Shown: one piece after another, positions 23,901-31,759 of the stretch
Layout of the letters: each line of letters opens with the position of its first letter
Position numbering within the stretch: position 1 is the first letter of the stretch
NCBI GenBank assembly: GCA_964505555.1
Contig: CAZDIO010000046.1
Location: 1 to 37,165 of the forward strand
From: CAZDIO01 sp964505555
GTDB taxonomy: Bacteria; Bdellovibrionota_C; UBA2361; SZUA-149; CAZDIO01
Direction: 5' to 3'
Length of the DNA: 37,165 bases
Notes under the pieces: model-generated
The model's database searches: none
What the model was told of the DNA's origin: nothing
The model's input: the letters and a program-made list of their open reading frames with translations, nothing else
Made by a program: the position numbers and the translations under genes

Positions 23901-26221
23901 TTTGCAACCAGTGGGCAGTTGTCTGTGATATCATTCTTTCCATCATTATCATCATCACTATCACAAACATCACCTTGCGCATCACCATCGTTATTTTCTT
24001 GGCCAGAGTTTGATGTCAGCGCACAATTATCGCTCCCATCATTGATGCTATCGTTATCATCGTCTGGATCGCAGACATCCCCCTGAGCATCCCCATCGGT
24101 ATTTGTTTGAGTTACGTTTGCAATGAGAGCACAGTTGTCTGTAATGTCATTTATCCCGTCATTATCATCATCACTGTCACAAGCGTTCCCTTGCGCGTCT
24201 CCATCATTGTTTTCCTGACCCGAGTTTGATACTAACGAGCAGTTATCGCTGACATCATTGACCCCATCGTTATCATCATCGAGATCGCAGGCATCGCCCT
24301 GGGCATCCCCATCGGTGTTTGTTTGGGTCGGGTTTGCAATCCGGGGGCAGTTGTCTGTGGTATCGTTTGCTCCATCATTATCATCATCGACATCACAAAC
24401 ATCACCTTGCGCATCTCCATCATTATTGTCTTGACCGGAGTTTGATGCCAGTGGGCAATTATCACTCCCATCATTGATCCCATCATTATCATCGTCTGGA
24501 TCGCAGACATCTCCCTGAGCATCCCCATCGGTGTTTGTTTGAGTTGGATTTGCAGAAAGAGAACAGTTGTCGCTTACATCGAGAACTCCATCATTATCAT
24601 CATCCGGATCGCACGCATCCCCTTGACTATCACCGTCTGTGTTTAGTTGCCCAACGTTTGAAATAAATGGACAATTATCGAGCAAGTCAACAATTGAGTC
24701 GTTGTCGTCATCTTTATCACACGCATCTCCAGATGCATCGCCATCGTTATTTTGCTGATCAGAGTTACTGACCGTTACGCAATTATCTGTCGTGTCAGGC
24801 ACTCCATCATTGTCATCATCTAAATCGCAAGCATCGCCCTGAGCATCACCATCAGAGTTTGCTTGGGTGGGATTTGCAATCAAAGAGCAGTTATCAGAGC
24901 TATCAACAATGCCATCGTTATCATCATCAGAATCACAAGAATCCCCTTGAGCATCCCCATCGGTATTGGTTTGAGTAGGATTAGCAACCGTGGGGCAGTT
25001 GTCTGAAGAGTCGACAACTCCATCACCATCAGTATCGGCAGGAGCGGTAATTGTGCTCGTTGCTTGATCATCTTCGGTAGCATCACTGTTTGCTGGTGTT
25101 GAGTCGGGGTCTACTGAGGAACTGTCTGTAACTTGGGCTAGATTATTGATCGTTCCAGAACCGGTCACCTGCGCTGAAATCATTAACATTGCGTTTGATC
25201 CACTGGCAACATTTGAAATCGTCCATATTCCGGTGCCCGGAACATATGCTCCACTTCCCACGTGAGATTGATAGGTCAATCCGCTTGGAAGAAGATCTAT
25301 AACGGTGGCTGTGCGTAATGTATGTGGCCCGGAATTTGTGAGGGTGAGTGTAAAGTTAACGGTCTGCCCTTGGAGAGGGGTAGGGTTACTAACAAGATTT
25401 GCTAGACTTAGGTCAGAAAACGCTGCATGTCGAGCCAAGTCGTTAGCGGACGTAGTCAACGTGAGAGTAGAACTAATAGTTGTTCCATCGCTTGCGTTTA
25501 GAAGCCACAGTGCGCCTGAGGTGAACGTGGCGAGAAGTACGTTTTCGTTAGTAAATGCAAGCCCACTAATGTTTGGCGAACCTGAAGGAACAATAATCGA
25601 ACGGAGGAGAGTGCCTGCTGGAGGACTCGCGGCCATATTAATTTTATAGAGATTCTTGGTCGTCGAATTGAAGTTTGAGGCCACGTAGAGATCGTTTTCA
25701 TTGGATCCAAAAACTATATCTCCACCTGTTCCAGCAACTCCTGTTACCGTACCGAGAGAGATCTGCGTAGCAGGGTTTGTCGAGAGATTGATCCTATAGA
25801 GAACCTGATTATCTGCGAGGATATAAAGAAAACCTGTATTACTGAGCGTCGCACGCTGATATTTCAGAGTGCCAGTAAGCGTCGGAAGTCGCAGTCCCGT
25901 ATATTGGTCGCCCCCACTTGCATTCCACTTACGAACTGCTCCTGCATCAGCACTGGAATTACTTCCCACGTACCCAACGTAGTAAATAGTTCCTGTGGCT
26001 TCATCGACGGCAATACCCACGGAGGGCACCGTCAGAGTAGTCACTGTGGTCAAAGCACCAGTATTGAGATTCACTTTTGATACAACTCTTGTGCTTTGAT
26101 TAATAGAATACACCGGACTCAGAACGGATTGTGCTTCGGTCACAGCAAGAGGCACAAGGAAGAGCATCCAAGCAAAGAATATATATGCTTGACGCTTACT
26201 GACCCAGGAATGGAAGCACAT
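20939..26221 (-). CDS. Giant exported protein: propeller-like domain, DUF11, 20 TSP3 calcium repeats, three C-terminal beta domains
   Basis: A 1760-aa protein. The ATG at 26221 is chosen: GGGAGGGGGAG is directly upstream and a signal peptide follows (IFFAWMLFLVPLAVTEA). Residues ~35-270 look like a beta-propeller (repeats such as GIAVDEATGTIYYVGYVG and GDIVFGSNENDLYVASN). A DUF11-type domain follows (NLVSNPTPLQGQTVNFTLTL). Residues ~395-1420 are Asp-rich: 20 thrombospondin type 3-like units of about 36 residues (DNC...Q...DGD..GD.CD.DDDNDG) in blocks of 11 and 9, split by a ~240-residue Cys-free stretch of DxDxDG motifs. Three beta domains end the protein. It should be secreted and calcium-stiffened; its ligand and export route are unknown. 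Confidence 0.9.
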   Translation of the reverse strand: MCFHSWVSKRQAYIFFAWMLFLVPLAVTEAQSVLSPVYSINQSTRVVSKVNLNTGALTTVTTLTVPSVGIAVDEATGTIYYVGYVGSNSSADAGAVRKWNASGGDQYTGLRLPTLTGTLKYQRATLSNTGFLYILADNQVLYRINLSTNPATQISLGTVTGVAGTGGDIVFGSNENDLYVASNFNSTTKNLYKINMAASPPAGTLLRSIIVPSGSPNISGLAFTNENVLLATFTSGALWLLNASDGTTISSTLTLTTSANDLARHAAFSDLSLANLVSNPTPLQGQTVNFTLTLTNSGPHTLRTATVIDLLPSGLTYQSHVGSGAYVPGTGIWTISNVASGSNAMLMISAQVTGSGTINNLAQVTDSSSVDPDSTPANSDATEDDQATSTITAPADTDGDGVVDSSDNCPTVANPTQTNTDGDAQGDSCDSDDDNDGIVDSSDNCSLIANPTQANSDGDAQGDACDLDDDNDGVPDTTDNCVTVSNSDQQNNDGDASGDACDKDDDNDSIVDLLDNCPFISNVGQLNTDGDSQGDACDPDDDNDGVLDVSDNCSLSANPTQTNTDGDAQGDVCDPDDDNDGINDGSDNCPLASNSGQDNNDGDAQGDVCDVDDDNDGANDTTDNCPRIANPTQTNTDGDAQGDACDLDDDNDGVNDVSDNCSLVSNSGQENNDGDAQGNACDSDDDNDGINDITDNCALIANVTQTNTDGDAQGDVCDPDDDNDSINDGSDNCALTSNSGQENNDGDAQGDVCDSDDDNDGKNDITDNCPLVANPSQLDTDGDGEGDECDSDADNDGIDNTADGNADADGDGRANFLDLDSDNDGLSDATEGIEDSDDDGIPDFRDRDSDNDGLTDLVEAGGVDVNGDGMLDTFTDLSPVDGFDDTVASSPLPSPDSDGDGIKNHLDIDSDNDGIVDNQEAQQSGSSVSPLQNDTDNDGIDDAYDPDQVGSAPITALADTDGDGVPDFLDIDSDNDTVLDAIEGDDLDANGSTDHQTLGTDSDLDGLDDGYDIIVGPTAGNALGSNAAMQNRDSLDLPDWRDTDDDNDNLLTKDEDLNSNGDLTDDNFDGDSFPNYLDNDADNDTILDAVDNCLLLSNTPQTNSDNDSLGDACDPDDDNDTISDTTDNCPVASNVSQGDNDQDGIGDDCDADDDNDGITDLADNCPLIANASQANNDNDGAGDSCDNDDDNDGVSDGSDNCPLQSNSSQTDADHDGIGDSCDNTIDGDGDGIGDSADNCPLVINANQADADHDGIGDACDTDDDNDGVIDTTDNCPNTSNANQADADHDGLGDACDVDDDNDTISDTSDNCPFAANTDQLNSDNDSTGNACDSDDDNDGTPDTSDNCPLTVNSDQKNIDGDSQGDACDNDDDNDTKIDTQDNCPHIANADQRDSNRDGVGDACADIGQCDPTTPGDCFYEELPPVGCVGANGFLGMENYVSVVNLREQQLSVTVEYRDWFGKLRGKKKAKIGPYLKMDFSVNEIGLAPDTYGTVCIKTNAVIAGAWSGGITMYRPNMQSGGGMDFALNYPIMKPRTGIYTLPLNTFHLGTARENTVANWINITDARPGDGRRLQGKIEYYNSQGKVVRIQAVDIADGGRYDFSGHDALAGPKNTDQVGMAVFTPKTAKGKLTEYYITNTRYFYECPAHLCTDFLTAFVLPHRPPTTKTTFGGVSTTNGEISVVELNNVTQTSVKSLLRFYDRKGKPLGTQSVNVPPRATRHIIVNKVGETGFLGENAVGSVEVSTKNGYISASTLFYRLE
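21990..25040 (-). repeat. Tandem array of thrombospondin type 3-like coding repeats (108-bp unit)
   Basis: The unit is 108 bp (36 codons) and encodes DNC at one end and GD-C-D-DDDNDG later. I count 20 Cys-containing units: 11 from about 25003 down to 23880 and 9 from about 22950 down to 21990. The intervening DNA (about 22960-23880) encodes shorter Cys-free Asp repeats. Within 23924-24571 adjacent units alternate between two subtypes (ANPTQTNTDGD and SNSGQENNDGD), giving three copies of a 216-bp dimer. The coding frame is kept throughout. Confidence 0.93.
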
Positions 26222-26639
26222 ACTCCCCCTCCCGTGATACGTAGTTTCTAAAAACAACTCCATCTCCATTAATAATGATTAATCCGTAAGTATTTGGGGC
26301 AACTTTTAAAGGAACTCGGGTCGAGCCCTTTGGCGGAAGTGTCGCTTTCACATCAAAAAGATGTCTTCCGTCGTGACTTAATATATCGAGTGTTGCTACA
26401 ACTTTGGTATTTTTTGTGTTGTATAATTCAACAACATTCTTATTGTTAACAAAGGTGTTGTATTCAGAGAGTTGAACTGCCCCCGGCGATTCTACCGTAG
26501 GTGCGACATAACCATAGCGAAGCGTTGGTGCCTTCGTAGCTTGAAGCTGCTTTTGAACTGTTGGAAACGCAAGAAAGCAGGCAAGGCAAGTGAGCAAGCA
26601 GATAATATAAGCATGTTTAGTAGAAGATCTCTGTAACAT
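26196..26639 (-). CDS. Exported 147-aa protein related to C-terminal domains of the giant protein
   Basis: Start at the ATG at 26639, with AGGAAAG 8 nt upstream. A signal peptide or anchor follows (AYIICLLTCLACFLAFPTV). The mature part is one beta domain of about 90 residues. It resembles the C-terminal domains of the downstream giant protein: VVELYNTKNTKVVATLDI matches SVVELNNVTQTSVKSLLRFY there, and APNTYGLIII matches APDTYGTVCI. The 3' end overlaps the start of the giant gene by 26 nt, so the two are probably co-translated. A role as partner or assembly subunit of the giant protein is inference; no characterised family was recognised. Confidence 0.75.
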   Translation of the reverse strand: MLQRSSTKHAYIICLLTCLACFLAFPTVQKQLQATKAPTLRYGYVAPTVESPGAVQLSEYNTFVNNKNVVELYNTKNTKVVATLDILSHDGRHLFDVKATLPPKGSTRVPLKVAPNTYGLIIINGDGVVFRNYVSREGEYVLPFLGQ

Positions 26640-26906
26640 CAAAAAATCTTTCCTGGGCAAGTTTCTTTTTTTCTGTAAGCCGCCAGCCAAAAGGATGAAT
26701 GACAATGAGAGGTGCCCGCCTAAAGATATCGACTAAGTAGCTGAATACTTTAATGAAAACTTATCAGCAGAAAAGATCTACATCCACCACGCCCAAACTG
26801 CTCCCTGAGCTACAAAGAGGATCTATTTTAAGTGAGATTTTAATACGTTACTTCCGCCGTCGAAAAACCGGGACAATCAACGCTGAACACGTGCGGGAAT
26901 CAACTA

Positions 26907-29240
26907 TTAAACTTCGACCTGCTCCTGCAGATTTCCAAAAAGATGATCCAATCCCGATGACCAGATCTGATGCATCGTAGAAAGTGCAATAGTGCACTCA
27001 AGAGCACCATTTACTTCGATAAACTTTCCTCCAACTTCCCCCTCACCAGTGATTGAGACCCCATACTTCGCACATTGAGATCTCACCTCTTCAACATTTT
27101 TTGATTTGCAACTAATGAGAAACCTTGCTGATGACTCACTAAAAAGCAGTGCATCTGGTCGAAAACTTTGATCGGTAATCGTTTTTTGTAAGGTCAATTG
27201 GGCACCGATCGGCTTTTCTCTTTCTAAACAACTTTCAGCAAGGCAAAGAGCAAGCCCACCAGAGGAGAGATCATGGGCCGAGCAAAGTAATTCCATCGCA
27301 ATAAGCTCTTGAATGAGCGCACACGTTTTCTTCTCCACTTCAAAATCGATATCGGGAAGATCTCCAGCTAGTATCTTATGGCAGTAATAAAGGTACTCAC
27401 TTCCGCCTAGCTCCATCTTCGTTTCGCCAAGGAGAAGAATCTTATCTCCGGCCTCTTTAAATCCGATTGTGCAAGCTTTCTTGACATCATCAAGTACCCC
27501 AATCATCGCTACCGCTGGAGAACCAAGGATCGGACTCCCTTCGGTCCCATTAAAAAGACTCACACTGTCTGAAACAACAAACAACCCCCACGCTCGACAA
27601 GCATCTCCCAAGCCTCTGATAACCTCAGAAATCTCTGAAATATCTTTGTGTCGTTGGGGATCTCCAAAACTAAGACAATGACTGATGGCAACAGGAGTTG
27701 CTCCTGTTGCGGAGATGTTTCGCATTGCCTCGGCAACCGTTTGTACTGCCCCGAGATAAGGATCCAGACGCACATAGAGAACATTCGCATCAACACTCAG
27801 TGCAAGCGCTTTTTGCCGTCCTCTCTCTACCCGCAAAATCGCCGCATCACCTCCACCGATAAAGCTAGAATTTGCATGTAACGTTTGATCGAAATGCTCA
27901 TAGATACGACGCTTTGAGGCAAGGTTCGGATCAGCAAGAAGATCGAGCCATACATCTTCAAGCGAATCAGGTAAGGGAGCGATTCCTTCAGCACGCGCCT
28001 GCTTCTGAAGCATGGGAGCATTGCGAAGCATGGCCCATTCATCTTGCTTTCCTCGACTTATCTTTTCACGTTTTGAGTCGAGCTCTTGAGAAGATTTTTT
28101 TCGCAGCATTGGCGGGAATTGAGAGATTTCAAATTCCTTTTCGATCAATCCTTGGCGGGAAAATGAGTAAGGAATATTGGCGATCTCTTGATGTCCCCAG
28201 AGAATCTCTACATCATCAGTATCAACTAATTCCCCAATAAGCTGCGCACTTACCCCAAACTGATGGAGACAGTCTCCCAGCGCACGATGCTTACCCGGTG
28301 CCGTGATGGCAAGAGCTCGAAGAGGGGTTTGACTGAGGATCACCTCAGTTGACGTCATTGTGCTTTCTCGTTTTGGCACCCGATCAAGATCTACCTTTAC
28401 CCCAAGACTAAAGCGGTGTGCGGTTTCAAAAAACGCTGTGCCTAGTCCCCCCTCAGAAACTTCAACATAATCAAGAACAAGCTTTTGCTCTAAGGCGGTC
28501 CGTAGTGCCTGTGAGAAGTTTGCAGCAAAGAATGGATCCGCAAAGAGATATCTCTTCGGTAGAGAACCCTCTTTGGTTAGCCCCTCTCTTCCTGTTTCCA
28601 TACCAAGATATAAAAGGGAGCTCCCTTCTTTGGCCTGAACCTGCTGTATAAGATCTTCTTTTTTCCCAATACCGAGACACATCCCATTTACGACAGGGGA
28701 TTCGTCATACGCTGGATGAACATAAAACTCTCCACCAATGATTGGAACACCCGCAACGTTACTAAATTTCGACAATCCCTCAATCTCTCGCTGCAATAAT
28801 CTAACATTTTCTGGGCGTTCCAGATCTCCTAGCCGCAAAAGATTTAAGCACGCAAGGGGTCTTACCCCTTCTGCGGCGATACTACTAATGCCTTTTGCAA
28901 GGCATGCCGCAGTTCCTAAAAGAGGTTCTGTTAAACATTGCTGATTATAAAATTCAGCACGAAAAACAACTGCTTCACCATCTCCGATATCAACCGCAGA
29001 GGCGCGATCTCCTGCAAGTTTTATTGCGCGCTCACCTTTTCGATTAAGCGTTTTTAAAAAAGAGAGCGTGCTCTTTAAAGAATACTCCTCTCGCCAAAGT
29101 GCAGAAAAAATTGCACATTCAACTTCATTTGGAGCCCGCCCGAGCCCCTCGATCATCTGCTGCCACTCATCCTCATTCAAGCCGAGGGTAAGCGCATGTT
29201 CAGGGGTAACAGGAGGAAGATTTTTCTTTTTTACTGCCAT
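26907..29240 (-). CDS. purL: Divergent phosphoribosylformylglycinamidine synthase subunit PurL
   Basis: A 777-aa protein colinear with small-type PurL, which uses ATP and ammonia to convert FGAR to FGAM in purine synthesis. Both AIRS-like halves are present: GRAPNEVECAIFSALW, VDIGDGEAVVF and AGVPIIGGEFYVHPAYDESP in the first, and IGGGDAAIL, LDPYLGAVQTVAEAMRN and AHDLSSGGLALCLAES in the second. Conserved N-terminal active-site motifs are altered: the MWSEHCSY box reads LWREEYSL (about residue 50) and the ESHNHP box reads EFYNQQ. It may be an unusual PurL or a paralog with another role. The second ATG of a pair (29240) is used, AAGG 7 nt upstream. No purQ or purS is adjacent. Confidence 0.85.
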   Translation of the reverse strand: MAVKKKNLPPVTPEHALTLGLNEDEWQQMIEGLGRAPNEVECAIFSALWREEYSLKSTLSFLKTLNRKGERAIKLAGDRASAVDIGDGEAVVFRAEFYNQQCLTEPLLGTAACLAKGISSIAAEGVRPLACLNLLRLGDLERPENVRLLQREIEGLSKFSNVAGVPIIGGEFYVHPAYDESPVVNGMCLGIGKKEDLIQQVQAKEGSSLLYLGMETGREGLTKEGSLPKRYLFADPFFAANFSQALRTALEQKLVLDYVEVSEGGLGTAFFETAHRFSLGVKVDLDRVPKRESTMTSTEVILSQTPLRALAITAPGKHRALGDCLHQFGVSAQLIGELVDTDDVEILWGHQEIANIPYSFSRQGLIEKEFEISQFPPMLRKKSSQELDSKREKISRGKQDEWAMLRNAPMLQKQARAEGIAPLPDSLEDVWLDLLADPNLASKRRIYEHFDQTLHANSSFIGGGDAAILRVERGRQKALALSVDANVLYVRLDPYLGAVQTVAEAMRNISATGATPVAISHCLSFGDPQRHKDISEISEVIRGLGDACRAWGLFVVSDSVSLFNGTEGSPILGSPAVAMIGVLDDVKKACTIGFKEAGDKILLLGETKMELGGSEYLYYCHKILAGDLPDIDFEVEKKTCALIQELIAMELLCSAHDLSSGGLALCLAESCLEREKPIGAQLTLQKTITDQSFRPDALLFSESSARFLISCKSKNVEEVRSQCAKYGVSITGEGEVGGKFIEVNGALECTIALSTMHQIWSSGLDHLFGNLQEQVEV

Positions 29241-29323
29241 CATAAAAGCCTTAACGTAGATGTACTAAGTGAAAGGGGGTTAGGCAAATAGGTTTTTCCT
29301 CTGCTTAATTCACCTGCCACAGT

Positions 29324-29351
29324 TTGCAATTCACCCTCATCCTGATAATAT
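29324..29351 (+). promoter_or_regulatory. Predicted sigma-70-type promoter of ispH
   Basis: TTGCAA (29324-29329) and TAATAT (29346-29351) are 16 bp apart, with a TG two bases before the -10 box. Predicted start of transcription is near 29358, about 30 nt before the ispH ATG. The match is moderate. Confidence 0.5.
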
Positions 29352-29387
29352 TAGGGAGTTTTTATTAGTGTATCAATAGTAAGTCCC

Positions 29388-30653
29388 ATGCCAAGAGTAT
29401 TTGACGTTCCCCATTTCTATCGTTCACCGAATATCTCGCTCATTAAGCGATTTCGACAGCTTCAGGATCCGCGAAAAAACGATCTCAGCCCCTCGACTAT
29501 TGATTTTGGTTCGGTTCAATTTAGACTTGGTCGTCATTTTGGGTTTTGTTTTGGTGTTGAAAATGCAATCGAAATTGCCTATCGCGCGATTGAGGAAAAT
29601 CCTACGAAAAGGATCTTTCTTTTAAGCGAAATGATTCACAATCCTGAAGTAAACAAAAATTTATTGGAGCGCGGTGTGCAATTTCTCATGGAAACAGATG
29701 GCACTCCACGTATTGCATTTTCAGAGCTTCGAAGTGATGACATTGTTATCGTTCCCGCCTTTGGGACAACCGTGGAGCTACAAGAAACATTGATTACATT
29801 GGGAATCGATCCTTACTACTACGACACGACCTGTCCTTTTGTTGAAAAAGTGTGGAAACGATCGGCGGAACTTGGAAAAAACGGTTTTGCGGTTATTGTC
29901 CACGGCAAGAAAACTCATGAAGAAACCAGGGCGACCTTTTCACACAGTAAGCGCTCTGCACCAACGCTGGTGATTCTTGATATGAATGAGGCCGAACACG
30001 TTATTGATTTCATGTTTGGGCGAACGACTCTGGAGGAGTTTAAGAATCGATTCAAAGACAGTATGTCCGATGATTTTGATCCCGAAAAACACCTGAAGCG
30101 TCTTGGCGTTGTTAATCAAACAACCATGCTGGCAAGTGACACCCATGCGATCTCACAAAAGATTCGAGATGCTCTTGTAGAGCTCTACGGCCTTGATAAA
30201 ATCCAGGAACACTTTGCCGACACCAGAGACACTCTCTGTTATGCAACCTACGAAAACCAGACAGCAACTCGACGCCTCATCGAATCAGGAGCGGATTTAG
30301 CGATCGTCGTTGGTGGATATAATAGCTCAAACACCTCACATCTTGTTGAGTTATGTGAGCTAGCAATGCCCACATACTACATTCGGGATCATACGGAGAT
30401 TTTGTCTCCAGAAAAAATCCGTCATTTTTCGCTCCACAAAAAAGAGCTCATTGTTACCTCTCCTTGGCTTCCAAAAAAAAGTAATGACTTGCCTACCTTC
30501 ATCGCATTAACTTCAGGAGCAAGTTGTCCAGACTCCACCGTCGATCTGGTGCTACAACGAGTAGTAAGCTTTTTTAGTAATGCCCTCCCCTACGATCAGG
30601 CTCTCCGACCCTTTGCAAGGGCCGAAGAAACTAGTTTAAATCCTCTACGGTAA
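29388..30653 (+). CDS. ispH: 4-hydroxy-3-methylbut-2-enyl diphosphate reductase, long cyanobacterial/plant type
   Basis: A 421-aa iron-sulfur enzyme making IPP and DMAPP in the last step of the MEP isoprenoid pathway. The three cluster cysteines are in HFGFCFGVENAIE (C54), YDTTCPFVEKVW (C149) and TSGASCPDSTVD (near 379). The substrate-binding EMIHNPEVN and HGKKTHEETRAT motifs are present. At over 400 residues, with an N-terminal extension and an insert containing FDPEKHLKRLGVVNQTTML, it matches the long IspH class of cyanobacteria and plants instead of the ~310-aa E. coli type. No clear Shine-Dalgarno site is seen. Confidence 0.95.
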   Translation: MPRVFDVPHFYRSPNISLIKRFRQLQDPRKNDLSPSTIDFGSVQFRLGRHFGFCFGVENAIEIAYRAIEENPTKRIFLLSEMIHNPEVNKNLLERGVQFLMETDGTPRIAFSELRSDDIVIVPAFGTTVELQETLITLGIDPYYYDTTCPFVEKVWKRSAELGKNGFAVIVHGKKTHEETRATFSHSKRSAPTLVILDMNEAEHVIDFMFGRTTLEEFKNRFKDSMSDDFDPEKHLKRLGVVNQTTMLASDTHAISQKIRDALVELYGLDKIQEHFADTRDTLCYATYENQTATRRLIESGADLAIVVGGYNSSNTSHLVELCELAMPTYYIRDHTEILSPEKIRHFSLHKKELIVTSPWLPKKSNDLPTFIALTSGASCPDSTVDLVLQRVVSFFSNALPYDQALRPFARAEETSLNPLR

Positions 30654-30741
30654 AGCTTTATTATTTCTCTTCATGGTAAGAGCACAAACCCATCACCGTG
30701 CTCCATAACAGTATTAAAACGAGCTCTCTTTTGGAAAACTT

Positions 30742-30912
30742 ATGAAAATTATTGCTACCGGAGTGCTTATTCTCACCTTAATTGGAACGGGCCTATTCTT
30801 TCAATTAAAAGCAGAGAAAGATTCCGGGATTGACGTTCAACGATATTACGATTCTCGTGGCAAGATGCGTGCACCCGCTCCCGTAAAAGAGCTTATTGGG
30901 AAAGGAATCTAA
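30742..30912 (+). CDS. Small membrane or exported protein, 56 aa
   Basis: A short frame from ATG 30742 to TAA 30912. The N-terminus MKIIATGVLILTLIGTGLFF is a basic residue followed by a clean hydrophobic segment, a signal anchor or signal peptide. The remainder is hydrophilic (DVQRYYDSRGKMRAPAPVKE). A TTGGA lies about 6 nt upstream. It follows ispH by 88 bp in the same direction. No family recognised. Composition and the anchor make it a credible gene despite its length. Confidence 0.55.
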   Translation: MKIIATGVLILTLIGTGLFFQLKAEKDSGIDVQRYYDSRGKMRAPAPVKELIGKGI

Positions 30913-30928
30913 CACCACCCCTCTTCCT

Positions 30929-31759
30929 CTAATACGATCCAAGTAACGACAACTGCTCTGCACCCAAAGAGTCTCCAAGAGTAAACACCGGACTTGGAAC
31001 GCGCTGATCTGCCAAATGCCACATTGGCTCACATTCGCCTCGTTTTTGCCCACAACTCCAACCTCGTCGTATACTCTCTGAAACCAACTCAGGACGGTTA
31101 CTATTTTCACTAATGTGCGCCCCAACAACAATTTTTAGCTTTTCACAGGCAAGCTCTGTCAGAAGAGCAGCAGCAGATTCATTACTTAAATGCCCTAATT
31201 CCCCCCGTATTCGCTCCTTTACCGGCCATGGATACGAACTTTGCTCAAGGAGTGTCAGATCATGATTAGACTCGAGGATCAATGCATCAAGATTTCGAGT
31301 ATGATCGACAACAACATCAGTCACACAACCAAGATCCGTAACCACCCCTAACGTCACAACCCCATCAGAAACACGAAACCCCACCGGCTCCTCTGCATCG
31401 TGCTCGATTCGAAATGGTTCAAAGTGTAATCTACCAATGGTAAAATTCTTTTCAACTTGAAAATAACAAAGGCGAGAAGGGGGAATCACCCGTGTTAATC
31501 CCGCCGCATAAAGTGTCTTTTTAGTTACATACACCGCAGGACGAATTTTTCGTGCAAAAACAGAAAGTCCTTTTATATGGTCGGTGTGTTCATGAGTAAT
31601 AACTACCGCTGCTATCGAGCTCGCATGGACACCTACAGAAGTAAGACGTGAACTGACTTCTCGTGCGCTAAACCCACAATCAATCAACACCCGAGTGTTT
31701 GAGCTCTCAATAAAAATTGCATTTCCTTTGCTCCCACTCCCAAGAACACAAAATCTCAC
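30929..31759 (-). CDS. MBL-fold metallo-hydrolase (YycJ/WalJ-like)
   Basis: A 276-aa metallo-beta-lactamase-fold protein. It opens with FCVLGSGSKGNAIFIES, typical of the YycJ/WalJ group, and carries the metal motif THEHTDHIKG, an Asp in GVVTDLGCVTD, a distal His in LESNHDLTLL and the RGELGHLSNESAA segment. These enzymes are thought to be DNA exonucleases linked to cell-wall or replication control in Gram-positives; the role here is not known. The start is a GTG at 31759. A possible small in-frame ORF ends only 3 nt upstream (31763). Confidence 0.92.
   Translation of the reverse strand: MRFCVLGSGSKGNAIFIESSNTRVLIDCGFSAREVSSRLTSVGVHASSIAAVVITHEHTDHIKGLSVFARKIRPAVYVTKKTLYAAGLTRVIPPSRLCYFQVEKNFTIGRLHFEPFRIEHDAEEPVGFRVSDGVVTLGVVTDLGCVTDVVVDHTRNLDALILESNHDLTLLEQSSYPWPVKERIRGELGHLSNESAAALLTELACEKLKIVVGAHISENSNRPELVSESIRRGWSCGQKRGECEPMWHLADQRVPSPVFTLGDSLGAEQLSLLGSY

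Noticed and set aside
23514..24086. Plus-strand Ser/Pro-rich 190-codon frame
   Set aside because: It is the complement of Asp codons in the TSP3 repeats, so the low-complexity composition is a strand artefact.
21990..25040. Regular repeats that might suggest CRISPR
   Set aside because: The 108-bp periodicity keeps the reading frame and encodes TSP3 units; there are no unique spacers between identical short repeats.
26753..26980. Plus-strand 75-codon frame (basic protein) between the 147-aa gene and purL
   Set aside because: No ribosome site and its 3' third is antisense to the purL end; composition alone does not support a gene.
30685..30712. GAGCAC/GTGCTC hairpin after ispH as terminator
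   Set aside because: Only 6 bp with a 12-nt loop and no T-run.
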